This document shows, piece after piece, positions 10,736 through 21,612 of a stretch of DNA of 27,067 bases (its first letter is position 1; each line of letters begins with the position of its first letter). The notes beneath the pieces are model-generated. The model saw nothing but the letters and a program-made list of their open reading frames with translations, did no database searches and was not told the origin of the DNA. Source of the stretch: Phoronis australis. Lineage: Eukaryota; Phoronida; Phoronidae. The stretch covers positions 16,612 through 43,678 of the forward strand of contig NMRA01001014.1 in NCBI GenBank assembly GCA_002633005.1. Direction: 5' to 3'. A program made the translations under genes and the position numbers.

Positions 10736-11035
10736 TCGACTGGATGCCGCCATAGCAACGTGAGGACCGGAGAATCTTCGGCCAGCCAGGCTGTGTTTCC
10801 ATGACTATGGGTTGAAGCGCGATGCATTTTTCTTTACAAAAAGGAAAGGGCCCTCAATCCCTCAATTTTGGGGCCAAATATCGGCCCTATATTCCCCTCT
10901 CAAAAATATTGAAAAATCACGCGAAATTCCCGGTCACGAGGCCTAAAAATCCTCTTACGGTGATTGAAAATCTCTCTCCAACGGTTCAAATCACCTGTGA
11001 CCACAGAGGTGACAATTTGAAAAAGTACAAAATCG

Positions 11036-11359
11036 TAGGCGGATTTTGGGGGAGGGCAGGGCCCCCTCCCCTCCCCCTTTGACTGCCGCAAGCCGCAAAT
11101 AAACCATCAAAACGTGAAGCGGGAGGAAACTTAGTTCGAGCTAGGACCGGTAGCGGGGAAGGGGGAAAACACGTTCCGTTTTATTTTTTAGTCCAACGAC
11201 AGATTTCCTGAGCAGAAGGTATACATCCTCGGCACCCGCAACTTCCGGGCCACCTGCGTGCATACAATCGCGCTTTGCCCGCTTCTCCGAGGATGATGTC
11301 GGCCCCCCGGCCCCGCCCCTCGATCATTAGGCCTATATGGTATCCTAGATCAGCCAATG
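11036..11359. mobile_element. Short GGCGGAT-type element 1
   Basis: It starts TAGGCGGATTTTGGGGG and ends, in reverse complement, CATTGGCTGATCTAGG. Its body, with GGAGGAAAC, the TTTTTTAGTCCA word and the CTGAGCAGAAGGT block, matches the element at ~25131-25568. It is non-coding and nested in the 2-kb insertion. Confidence 0.6.
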
Positions 11360-11550
11360 AAAATGTTACTTGAGACAGAGCTATGAGAGCTTGCAAAAGG
11401 GCTGGGTGCTATTGATGGTGATCGGGAGGCTGAGAGTTTTCACTGACCCGTCACTCGGTGAAACGTTCCCCAGAAGGCCGCACACACATGAGGAACCTTT
11501 CCCCTCGGATATGAACGAGGCCTCTGAAGAAACATGATAACTGCTTATTC

Positions 11551-11711
11551 CAGGGGGATCCAGGACTTTGAGTTGGGGGGGGCAAGGCAGAGTATTAGCC
11601 AGGATTTTGCCCGTCAGAAATTCGCGCTCCGGAACTGCCAAATGGAATCTGGGAGAATATTAGGGGGTGGCTGGGGCATAGCCCCTTGGCTCCCCTCTAA
11701 ATCCGCCACTG
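11551..11711. mobile_element. Short GGCGGAT-type element 2
   Basis: It starts CAGGGGGATCCAGG and ends ATCCGCCACTG, whose reverse complement is CAGTGGCGGATTTAG. It is about 161 bp and shows only terminal similarity to element 1. Confidence 0.5.
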
Positions 11712-13120
11712 TGTTCTGTCCAGTTAACTGAAATTGAGCCCTATGCTTTGGACGAAAGAATTATATAGGTGTTTTAATTTTAAAATTCAACTTGGTCGAG
11801 ATTGATTTTGAAAAATATAACATATGAAATAGACGTAATTATTAAAACCAAGAAAGCTGAGTTGATGGTCATATAATTTATATTTTCAATTGCGAGCCTA
11901 GTTTTTTACCGTAATCAAAATATATATTTAATAACATCAAGTATTATTTCAGATCAATGACAAATCAACTGTTAGTCCCGGTAGTGGCTACCTCACCATT
12001 ACCTAGGCTATGCTTGAAGCTAATAGGCCTACTCTTGATCAACAAATTAAACCAGATGAGACTAATTGCACATGACAGCAAAATGAGCCACCACTGTCGA
12101 ATATATCTTCAACTCGTCAACAATACGACCAGATGACCTGGTTCGTGTAGAAAGCATTTTTATCAAGAATTTATTAGAAGAAACGTAACCCTGCATTCAG
12201 CATGATACCTAATCCGTAACACTACGATCGCCGCAATTTGGTCATGATTACTTTTCATGTTTTCCGGAAAAAATTATATCCTTTCGTCAGACAACTCTTT
12301 GGTGCATTGACTTGTTCTTTAACTGTATTTTTCTACGTCTCTGTGGTTAATTATTGACATTTTTTAAGATTTAATATTCAGGTTGGACTCCAAAGACCGG
12401 CCATTTAACTCACACAAAGTAAGTTTCCGCTTTGTTTATCGCAGTGAGCCTCGCTTTGGATTTTAATGTCCGCCGCGTGAATAAAGTATATACTTACGTG
12501 TAGTATCAAATTTGGATTAGCAATGGACTTTGCACAGAATGCTGATAAAAATATGTTGTTACCGGCATATATTTAAAGAAAAGTAGTACGTGAGTAGTAA
12601 TCCATTCATATCCACACAAAACCCATTAGCTCTTTGAATATGCCTTTGACGTTGTTTATGCAAGTGGCTGTGGACTTTATTACTTGAGAAGTTATACATG
12701 AAACACCAGCAACCGTTATCAAAGAGAAATAACGTCGAGAGACTTTATACAAAGTGTGCACCACTGGCAGTTATTTAGATTATATTTTAAAATCGACATA
12801 TGTATAGCCAATTAATCACATATTGCCGTTTTACAATGTATTTATTAATAACAGGATGTTCAACCCTTATTTTTCAGTGCTTTGTAATAATTATATTTTT
12901 ACAAATAGTTTGCATCCAGTTCAAACATGCTCGTGTTTTGAATCCTTCAGCATTTAGCGTTTCAACCTTCTTAGTTAAAACGGCACCACTCTACCGAGGT
13001 ACTTTGATTCAGCTTGAAATGGAATTGCGTCATCATTGACCTCGTGCAGACACGCTTGTTCGATACAAAATTCGTCCATTTCCGTTTGACGTTATCGTGT
13101 ACCTATATTAATACATTTTC

Positions 13121-13272
13121 CGTTAAAGACACGACTAGAATTTTTGTTAGCGAGCTTGATAGTGGTACGTTCGTAATTTCATACCTGCACACCCGAAGAA
13201 AGGAGACTGTTCCGAAATTACGAACGTACCAGTATTAAGCTCGCTAGTAAAAGTCTAGTCGTGTCTTTAACG
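13121..13272. mobile_element. Foldback/MITE hairpin in copy B
   Basis: Arms 13121-13180 and 13214-13272 are reverse complements with a few mismatches and one indel, around a 33-base loop. The arms start CGTTAAAGACACGACTAG and end GGTACGTTCGTAATTTC at the loop. Copy A lacks it: homology breaks near 13100 and resumes near 13307. It is a miniature element that entered after the duplication. Confidence 0.85.
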
Positions 13273-13915
13273 AAGTTTCTGTAAACGAAGGGCTACTACC
13301 AAACTATACTACATTTTTGTACAACATAATGTCGTATGGAAAATGACAGATTGTATCGAATGAACGTGCATGAAGAGTAACTGAGTGTTTTAAAGACATT
13401 TCCAATAACCCATCGAAAAAAACAGTACAATTTAACAGACTGTTTTGACGCTAAAGCAACGGGAATTGAATGATGCAAACTGGACCTTTCACTTTTCTCG
13501 CATAGCAGCGTTCATGGAATCGTTGATCACTCAAAATGAAAGGTTTCTAAGCTCAAATAACACCGCTATTATAGCTTTTTTTCTAATTTAACTCTCTGCT
13601 ATTTGGCTTGTAAGTAAACAAAACGCTTAAATTTTGTAGGGCTATTTAAAGGGGCATTATCTTTTCTGGCACAGCTAGAAGAACGCAATTCTGACATTAT
13701 TATTGAATGGGATTTCTTGAAATTAGTAGCTTGACCAAAGCTGTAAAACAAAATCCGTTGTCCTTTTTATGGTTGTATTACAAATTTCCGCTTCTCGCCG
13801 TTCTCTACCAGACATTCACTACTATAACATTACAATTTTAGGACTCCTGAACAAGCGCTGCAAACCCGTCACAAAATGTTGCGAGAAGAGGTATTGAAGT
13901 TTTGGTGTGATCTTA

Positions 13916-14282
13916 TGACCCCGAGTGTGTCTTTTGATCACACGATGGTGCGCGTGCACAGGGTCAAAAGTGTCATGGAGAGGTGTTTTCGTAAACATAG
14001 AAAGAAAACAGGGATTGCTTACATCTCAAAAATTCACCAATAACCCGACTTTTTCGGATTTTGATATTTGGACGTACAGAGCTAGGTTGCATGCAAGTAA
14101 AATGAGGTCGGAAACGTAAAATAGGCATGAAGTAAGGAGACCGTACCAGGGTTTCCCCTGCGTGTAAACCTCTGGGCGGCCCGCCACGCTCCTTTTTGGC
14201 CCCGCCACTCATAAATCATACTCAAATTGACCGCCACATACCTAATCATGACGGAAAACTTCACCTCCACGCAAAAATCGAT
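13916..14282. other. Unassigned spacer with a possible element end
   Basis: A GC-richer patch at about 14146-14208 (CAGGGTTTCCC... GGCGGCCCGCCA...) resembles termini of dispersed DNA elements, but I could not find its partner end. Confidence 0.3.
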
Positions 14283-14378
14283 ACTAAAAATGATCGCTAC
14301 TAAAAATGATCGCTAGTAAAAATGATCGCTAGTAAAATGAATCTCTAATAAAAATAATCGCTAGTAAAAATGATCGCT
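14283..14378. repeat. 16-bp tandem repeat, six units
   Basis: The units are variants of AGTAAAAATGATCGCT, running at exactly 16-base spacing from 14283 to 14378 with partial units on both sides. The fourth and fifth units are the most diverged. Confidence 0.95.
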
Positions 14379-15652
14379 AGTAATAACGAATAAGTACAAG
14401 TCACACGGCACCTTTCGCTGTTTGTGGATCGAAAGGGAAAAATAACAATTTTACCATGGGATCTTGAACTGTGCCCCCGTTAAACACAGTCATTCAACCC
14501 CCAATCTCCTTTCGTACCTCGTGTCTGCCTGATTATACGACAATGCATATAAATTTAATATAGCCGGGGACCAGGCAACGACTTCGATACGAATTTTCTA
14601 AAATGGGAAAGCGCCTGGGATCGCTAATACTAAGAAACAGAAAGATTTCAGCTTCATTCATTTTATCGTGTCCGAGTTTACAAAAGACATTGTGAATTAT
14701 GCTGCAGGGCGTGATATCCAACTGTTTAATCAACCATAGCCCTGCGCCAAAATGACGATAGGCCCTATTGAATGTTAACCTGTCTCAGATTCGTCTGCAT
14801 GGACTGGATTATACATCGTCTGCTACGCCGGCCAACGCCAATCCACTATCACTGATTTATGTTTAGCAAGACGGTATCAACGGAAGTTTTGTTACACGAA
14901 TTAGTTTATTATGTCTACAAATTTCAAATATTTTTGTTCTATATTCGTCACTTCGTGGATAACTGAATTTTAACACTGTTTTTGTACTCAAGTGGGACCA
15001 TAGATATTAGTAAAGAGATTCGGTCTCATGGCTAAGCATAGTAACGAAGGTGAACTTTGGTTTTTATTTCGAGCACGTCAAGCAAATTTTTTTAATTTGA
15101 AATTAATTTGTTGTGTTTAATGCAAACTAAATCGCGTATGTGAGCCATTCAAGTCGGATTATTGCTACGAAACGTGTCGGAATTAACTTGACAAGTTGTT
15201 GATCGGCCCGCCTGCTGGCACAGTTCAACACAAGAATCGAGGAGTTTGGTCCAATGAAAAGGTTGAGTTAATTAGATAATTCTTCTCATTTAGTTGAATT
15301 TTCAGTCGTTTACGATGACATTTAGTTTGAGTTTTGTAATTTTATAGGAATTTTGGTTAGACCTAAATGCAACTTGTTTTCTCATCTGTCACTACGTCTC
15401 CGTTGTCAGTGCCTGCATAGGCATAGGCCTACATGTACCGTAGCCCACGCGTCGTAGCCTAGCCCCAGCTATCCACTTGCTAATAGGGTTTATCCTTCTG
15501 TGACGAATTTGACTTGCCTACATGTGGGCTACTATATGTCAATTGACCCCTCTCGATGCTTACATTCCAAAAATGTCTGTGACATCTACTTATTTCTTTG
15601 TTTTTTCGTCACGCGTATTCACACAAATATTGAGTTTTTCCACGATTTACAG
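14379..15652. other. Unassigned stretch
   Basis: No domain, repeat or splice-supported exon seen. Short open frames only. Confidence 0.4.
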
Positions 15653-15711
15653 GACAAGGTAAAGACATGGCATCCTGGAATGTTGATTTGGAGGCAATGT
15701 TTTCGCCATTA
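15653..15711 (+). CDS. Possible first coding exon (15 codons)
   Basis: The exon lies between an acceptor, TTTTCCACGATTTACAG, and a strong donor, GTAAGTGT. It contains AAAGACATGG (ATG at 15667) and encodes MASWNVDLEAMFSPL, ending in phase 0. It could be the start of the plus-strand transposase-like gene whose C-terminal part is at 17703-18466, but I found no convincing linking exons and the phases do not match directly. It could equally be chance. Confidence 0.25.
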
Positions 15712-15713
15712 GT

Positions 15714-17531
15714 AAGTGTATGTCATAATAAGCATAAATTACTGCTCAAGGTGATGCTGTTATTTTAAGCATCTGTACATTCTGAGGTGAACTAGCCCTG
15801 CCCTGGTTCTCTTGGAAAGCGATGCTCACCATTGATGACATTACCCCTGTTGGACATTTGAAAAACCACTGGATTGCTTCAATTTTGGAAACCACTCTTA
15901 TAAATACTCTATGCTGATGCTCAAGCTACTGAATGTCCTTTATGAATCTTCAAGCAAAATAAATCAAGAGGAAATTGTACAATATCAAGATTGGTAGAGA
16001 AACTCTATTTTGGAAGAAAGTGTTTTTGTATTTCTCATAAATGTATAGAATACTTCATAAAACTTAATTCGATTATATATTTGTGTTGCCAGTCTTCACT
16101 TAAACAATTGTAAAGTAAGGCAGGAGAATCCCAGACCTCTGTTATTTACTCATTGGAACTGGGAAAATAAAAAAATAAACGTTTGTTTTGTGCTGTGCTG
16201 TCTTTCACTGTTATTAAAAGATTTGGTGTCATTCCAGGAAAGAAATCTGTTGGTAGCAAGCGTAAATTGCACTCTGACAAACTATTATATAGTAAAATTG
16301 GTGTTCTTTAACCTATAATAATGAACAGTGTACATGTTTCTACCACAAGGGCAACTGTGTCTCATTCAGGTAAAAATCGAAAAGACAGATATCCAGGAGG
16401 TAATTTCTTTCCTGGATCACCACTGCATGGCCATTCAAGAAGTCTTGGCAGTATTGCAAGATACATGTGGCTTTGTTTATCTGTTTAGCTAACTATACAC
16501 AAAGCTCATGAAGGAACGAGATGCGGTCTTTCTCTAAGCAACTAGACATTATATTTCTATCAGAGTACATGCAAAATATCTGATAACCACTGAAAACCAC
16601 TGAAACCGCAACTGACAGAACTTCTATCGAATTATAAGCATTTCATTCTTCCCCTCATGTTCTCTAATTTTCAGTTGTTTATTAGTATTTTGCATCCGTT
16701 GGTGTTTTTATTTCATGTTATTATGTGATATTTTTTACATGTAAAATTATAAGAAACCATTTTAAACTATATTCCCTTCACTGTGCCAGAAATACAAATA
16801 ATTTAAACATTGCAATGTTTAAGTTTCATTACAAACACAGAATATTTGTTGGCAAACTTCAAAGTAAAAAAATGCTAAATAAAAATAGCAGTGCTAACTG
16901 AATCTTTCACATTTTGGCTTCTTCATAGAAGAGTCCTGGGAGAAGATTTTATTTTCACAATCTCAGGTTGGATACAAAACTTTTAGATCCTCATTACCTT
17001 ACAGCTATTCCATTATCCCATACGCGTTGAATCTGTCGAGGGATAGGTCAATGTCGAATTGGCGTCTTCAGCCGGTTCGATCATCAAACTTTCCGAATAT
17101 AGTTTTAAGTAATACAGTTGCAGCAGTGTAACTAACACTCGACATGCAATCAGGCCCTTGACGTAAAATCTGGAACAAAACTGCTACTTATATGATACTT
17201 ATGTCTCAATTTTCAAGTGCTGAATACTATATCATCTGCAACTCAGGCGCCGATTCGTAGTAAACTACAGTATCAAATATTGTTTTTTAAATTTCCACGA
17301 GATGTTACAAGTTCACTGCTCAGTTGCCGTTGTTTTCATCCTTGCTACCTCTCTTCAAGAAATAAAGCGTTACTTTTAAAACTGTTTCTTTTACAGGAGA
17401 AAACTTGCAACCTAACGCGCAAGTACATACATGTAGGATGTGATCCGCCATGTGAACAGTCTGGGTCAAGTATTAAAAAATCTGCCGAAAAAAATTAAGA
17501 AACTTAGGAATTCGAAGCGTATGGGATGAAT
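15714..17531. other. AT-rich stretch, no supported gene
   Basis: Two weak exon-like places are visible: after ATTCCAG at 16237 (a basic KKSVGSKRKLH frame) and after CTTTTACAG at 17396 (a frame with GCDPPCEQSGSS). Neither has a matching donor and domain, so I do not annotate them as genes. Confidence 0.35.
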
Positions 17532-17661
17532 ACAAAACGTACCTCGATTGGCGTACATGAAGTAATATACCACCCTACCTTATTCCTTCGGTCTCGGTCG
17601 ATACGTGGAATAATGTCTCGTGGAATATTACTTCATGTACACCAGTCGAGGTACGTTTTGT
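17532..17661. mobile_element. 41-bp-arm inverted repeat (hairpin element)
   Basis: Arms 17532-17572 and 17621-17661 are reverse complements with about three mismatches, separated by 48 bases. The arms read ACAAAACGTACCTCGA outside and AAGTAATAT toward the loop. It lies 42 bp before the start of the plus-strand transposase-like fragment. It is either an independent MITE or part of that transposon's end. Confidence 0.85.
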
Positions 17662-17702
17662 GTATGTATTTGTGACATTTACATCCTATCCTTTTTATTT
17701 AG

Positions 17703-18466
17703 AGCATGTACAGAAGTCTCTGAAGGAATTAGCCTCACACATTCAAAGATTAAGGTACAAAGATTTGTCCAAGGACAGAAGTCTCAGCTCATTTCACACC
17801 GCTCTCCCAACGTTCTCAATTCCGGGTCTTTCACCTGATATCTCTCGTTTGGCTGCTCAAGTTATATTTGATTCCAAGTTAACTCGCTTGTTTCATGATG
17901 AGCCTCCTTCTAGTTCTATGCTTCACTCTTCTGTTACTGAAACGGATCAAGATATCCTTTGTTATGTGTTTGGCTCAGTTATAACTAAGTTTTAACTTAA
18001 AAGTAGCAAATACGTTTGTAATCCAGATAAGGTTTCAGTTCTTAACTCTTTGAAATTAGCTACTTCAGAAAATGCACTTCCCCACAACAAGTTGACTTCT
18101 GTCAAGGACAGAGGGGGTCTTGTGCATGTCACAACGGAAGCTATGCTGTTTGTGAGTAAGGTTGAGGCATGTTTCAGAGAATTTGTCCAGGAGCGAAAAC
18201 TTGTCAATAAGGAGGGCTTTTTTGAATTTTGTTCACGTCAGTTACATGACTTGTTTTTAAGTTGTGTCTCACATTTGGGTGTAGAAATCGATACTGTTAA
18301 AGGTGTTTTTGAAGACATCGTCAAGCTGTTTTTCAAAATTCGCGTTCATCACAGAGCCAAGGTGTGCATCAACAATCACAAACAGAAAAGTTTGAGAAAA
18401 TCATTGGAGGCAAAACGCAACTTAACATATAATCATATATGTACACAACACGACAAGAATTACTGA
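17703..18466 (+). pseudogene. Transposase-like C-terminal fragment (THAP/P-type) with one stop codon
   Basis: A single plus-strand frame runs from a splice acceptor (CCTTTTTATTTAG|AG) at about 17702 to TGA at 18464-18466, broken only by TAA at 17993-17995. Key segments are a helical N-part (KSLKELASHIQRLRYKDL), SIPGLSPDISRLAAQVIFDS, ILCYVFGSVITKF, then LTSVKDRGGLVH at ~18092, and a basic, His-containing tail (KIRVHHRAK). The Y-V-x-G-x-V-x-x-K then D-R-G-G-L order resembles the C-terminal region of THAP/P-element-type transposases, from memory and without alignment. The usual cysteine pair is mostly absent. It points away from the minus-strand transposase next door, so it is probably a separate element. 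There is no catalytic core in view, and it is probably dead. Confidence 0.5.
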
Positions 18467-18714
18467 CCAAATACCAAATTTTCTAGAGGTTCTAACTTTG
18501 TTAGGGATGCACACAATTTTGTTTGTTGGTAGTTATGACATTTAAGTTGGATCACAGTCAAGAATCATTTTCCTGCTATGACATTTTGTGAAGAAATAAT
18601 TAAAACTTTTCACTTGTGAGTCAAAAATGAAGCTAATCATATCTGCGAACTCACTATTAGTCTAGTACTTTCTTTTCTTCATAGGAGGAGTTCGTGATAT
18701 TGCCACGCGTGGAG

Positions 18715-19226
18715 TTAACCCTTTGTGCTGCCACGAGGATTTATTAGATTGGCAATTTCATGCTGTAGTCGCAGATTGTTGTTTTGGTACCTGAAACATG
18801 TCCGTAAATGATAAACTCTGTTACAAGTCTCGTTATACCTAAAAATAAGAATTGCCTATAAAACAGTTTCAATGCTTTTGTCTTTGTGTGGCTGGGTAGG
18901 TAACATATTCTTTTGCACATTGTGGTTATTTTCTTAGGCCACACTGATTTGGATACTTGGAGGAAATCTGCATGTAGGTTGCATTAGTTACTTCACTAAA
19001 ACTTACATAACAAGTCGATTTCACATTGAACTGATACATTTGGTGTACACAATTATGTGACAGCATCCTCACCCGAATTCAAACAAGGATGGGTTGTCAC
19101 TTCGCCTCCCAAGAGACCTGTGCTGCCCAAATCTCTCCTCAAGGGGATCTTGACACAGCCGGTTGGTGAATACTTTTTGTACACCCCTTCCTCGCAGGAA
19201 CTTAGCGATACTGACGACGGAATTTA
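18715..19226 (-). CDS. C-terminal exons of the P-like transposase
   Basis: Exon 19226-19073 follows acceptor CTTTTTCCAG and completes a GTA codon from the previous exon, giving VNSVVSIAKFL. It contains CQDPLEERFGQHRSLG and RRSDNPSLFEF, the most conserved block of P/THAP9-like proteins, which holds the last catalytic glutamate. Exon 18838-18715 (acceptor CCTATTTTTAG) gives GYNETCNRV, matching the family's GYNDN-like end, and runs 40 codons to TAA at 18715. The frame is intact over both. Confidence 0.85.
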
Positions 19227-19429
19227 CTGGAAAAAGATTTGAACATTGTAGTTGTAAGTGCATTAGTAAAGGTCAACTGTTCTAAGTCTGTCTTCCTTCA
19301 AAGGGTAACTTTTAATATAGGATAATGATCATTGCTTGTTCGTGCTCATGTTACAGGTGATAAAACGGTTTTGTTATTTGGGCTTGAAAAAATCGCTATA
19401 GCTTGAGACTTGGGGTCAAAAAGTTATTG

Positions 19430-20420
19430 CAGCTTTTCATTCACTTTGTCGATTAGGTTCTCAACTCCTTAAATCGCTCCTCATCTTAGAAAACAAAAGG
19501 TCCGCAGGCAGAACCTCATCTGAAATCCAGGCCAATCTCAACTCTGATTCAGCAATCATTTCAGATTGGCTTGTACTCAATAAATTATCCTTAACTGAAA
19601 ACCCTTTTAATGCTATCATTCTACCTCACCTAGATTATTGCCTCCCGGTGTGGGGCGTTGCATCAGGCAAGGATGTGAAAACCATCCAGGTTATCCAAAA
19701 TAAGGCTGCCCGGATTATACAAGGAAACTGGTGTTAGAGATATTAACATTGAAAACCTTTATAAAGAGACTGGAACAATGAAAATTCACACAAGACACCA
19801 ATTCCGATCTGCTTGTTGTACGTAAAATGTTTTAAAGATCTTGTTTCAACATACTTATATGCTGAGTTTAAGATGACTACTAATCGCTACAATACTAGGT
19901 CCTCATCATCATCAAATTTAAATATTCGTAAAGGCAGAAACGAAACTGGGAAAAGTCGTTTTCCTACAGCGGGCCCTATTTATGGAACACTCTCCCTGCA
20001 GATGCCAAATCTACATCATCCTTTATAACCTTGAAAGGAATTATAAGAAATAGATTTAACTTCATGTAGTGTGTAAGAGTGCATGTGTATACATGCGTGT
20101 ATATTTATATGTCTCACTTTTATTAATTATTTATTGTATGTTTTTAATTATTTATATTTATATTTTAGTTCATTATCTTGTCTTAATTTCTTTATCTTCT
20201 GTTTATCATATTTTATTTTTTATTTTGTTTCATCAGTCTTTTCCTGTTATTTTCTTACTATTTGATTATTATTTAACTATTGTATTTCATTTTGTAATTC
20301 TGTTTTTGTCTTACTATCTATTTGTTTTTACTTTAGGGCCCCCATGGAAAGCAGTGTGAACTGATGGGGCAAATATGGGGTAAATATTGCATTAATAAAT
20401 AAATTAATTAATAAATCATT
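19430..20420 (+). mobile_element. 5'-truncated LINE 3' end (CR1/L2-like), nested in a transposase intron
   Basis: The plus-strand translation, with frameshifts, shows IISDWLVLNKLSL, then ILPHLDYCLPVWG and IQVIQNKAARIIQG (classic C-terminal RT/thumb motifs of CR1/L2-type LINEs), then NRYNTRSSSSSNL and, in another frame, KSFSYSGPYLWNTLPADAKS and ITLKGIIRNRFNFM followed by TAG at ~20068. An AT-rich 3' UTR follows, then GCCCCCATGGAAAGCAGTG and an end made of AATAAATAAATTAATTAATAAAT-type units (20394-20417), the short-repeat tail typical of these LINEs. It is oriented opposite to the host transposase gene. It cannot move. Confidence 0.82.
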
Positions 20421-20641
20421 TTTATTTTTTACAACCATTCGGCAAAATCAAGTTGTTTACTGACTTACGGCAGGTTAATAGCAACTTATGTTAGTACACA
20501 AAGTAATTTGTTTTTGGCAACAGTGTCGTCTTGACAGTGACGCAATTGTAATTGTTCGGTTACTTTCATTCCTGTCTTTCATCAACAGTGCTATGAGGTA
20601 TCGTTGTCTAAAAAAGCATGCGAGTCCTTACTTGTAGTTAC

Positions 20642-21506
20642 CAATCCCTTGTATGTCTGTTTGGACAGAAACATGCGCGCTTTTTTCCGTCTTACTAAAG
20701 CCCTGTCTTCCCTCTACCCTTCTTTTCCAATAGTCCAGCCACCCCAGAAATTCGACTAGAAGAAACTGAAGGAAAAAGAATGAGATGCATTTCACAACAG
20801 ACAAACGTTGGTCTTTCCTATACAATTGAAAATTCTATCACATCCGACACGTTTGCTTTGCTCCCATTTTGAACAGTGTAGTTTGTCTCTACTCAGGCTT
20901 ATTTTGCCTTATCGTCTTATTTTTAATCGGAATCAGTTTGGTTTTAAGTGAACTATTGGGCATACCTCAAACCGAGGGTCGTCAAGACTGGTGTATGGTA
21001 ATAGATCTGGTTTTCGCTTTCTGAGGTCTTCTCCAACGGAACAAACATTGAGGCAGTCGAACACACGATCAAACATTCGCAAATACTTTGAAGTCTCGCT
21101 GGCTTCTGGTCCGACATAAGCCTCCATGACGGTCGCCACTGAATCGCTTATTGCTTAGAAAAATAAATCGTATTAGCTATGAAACCATTTGCTAGTTTTC
21201 TTAAAGCCTGTGATAGTACGTTACCCTCTAACAGTGTATGTGTGTAATCCCCGAACTGAACTTCGAAATCAATGCTGCTGTACAATGTACATGCAATTAA
21301 ACTGTAAATAAAAGATTTAATGCATAAGACAAACCTAAACGTTGAGGTTGTTGACTAATACCCACCTCAGCCGCTAAAGGCATCCTCATCATTGTGTATG
21401 AAGTTAGTTCCACATGAGCCAAGGTGAGTTTGGTGCGCTTGAGTTCCTGATGCTGGTCCAGCCTGTACACAGACTTAACGTGATCCCATAACATGGGCTT
21501 CCCATT
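20642..21506 (-). CDS. Three intact core exons (insertion domain and linker)
   Basis: Exons 21506-21362, 21153-20966 and 20765-20642 join with phases 0/1, 1/0 and 0/1 at canonical borders: TTTGCAG|AATGGG, GTGG|GTATTA, TTCTAAG|CAATAAG, TTTGAG|GTATGC, CCTTCAG|TTTCTT and ATTG|GTAACT. Motifs are NGKPMLWDHVKSVYRLD, MPLAAEV joined to AISDSVATVMEAY, RKRKPDLLPYTSLDDPRFE, then FLGWLDYWKRRV and GRQGFSKTEK. The order matches P/THAP9-like transposases throughout with no frame break. Confidence 0.85.
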
Positions 21507-21612
21507 CTGCAAAAATAAACTCTGAATGGAATTGGAGTTTTTATCACTTGAGGGTGTATAGTCATACAGCCGGTTAGATTCATAATAAGCACTCCATTTA
21601 ACACAAACTTAC

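Larger units (their letters stand above)
10491..12499. mobile_element. ~2-kb DNA-transposon relic with THAP fragment, inserted in copy B
   Basis: Copy A reads uninterrupted through the equivalent site (near 2400). The insert carries imperfect terminal inverted repeats. The left end at 10499-10546 begins TATTCACGCC and contains GAGGCTCGCTACGATA. The right end at 12437-12483 reads, in reverse complement, TATTCACGCG and GAGGCTCACTGCGATA. A degenerate THAP zinc-finger start lies ~25 bp inside the left end. No catalytic domain is visible, and the interior holds two smaller nested GGCGGAT-type elements. I read it as an internally deleted THAP-type transposon. Exact ends and target duplication are not resolved. 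Confidence 0.7.
9553..13915. repeat. Direct duplication, copy B (interrupted)
   Basis: Second copy of the sequence at ~1670-3897, in the same orientation. Homology runs 9553-10490, stops, resumes at ~12500 (TCAAATTTGGATTAGCAATG) and continues to ~13915. The gap is a ~2-kb transposon insertion. A second, smaller insertion around 13100-13307 is a hairpin element. Without these the copy is ~2.15 kb, nearly the length of copy A. Confidence 0.85.

Noticed and set aside
11181-11731. Several overlapping frames on both strands in GC-rich sequence
   Set aside because: They cover the short GGCGGAT-type elements. GC-rich sequence with few stops explains them, and no family is recognisable.
13973-14270. 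Overlapping minus-strand frames over the CAGGGTTTCCC patch
   Set aside because: Three frames over the same bases, none with a domain. The GC-rich patch looks like part of a dispersed element, but I could not find its partner terminus.
20069-20359. 96-codon frame of mostly hydrophobic residues
   Set aside because: It is a translation of the T-rich 3' UTR of the LINE. The apparent membrane segments come from base composition.
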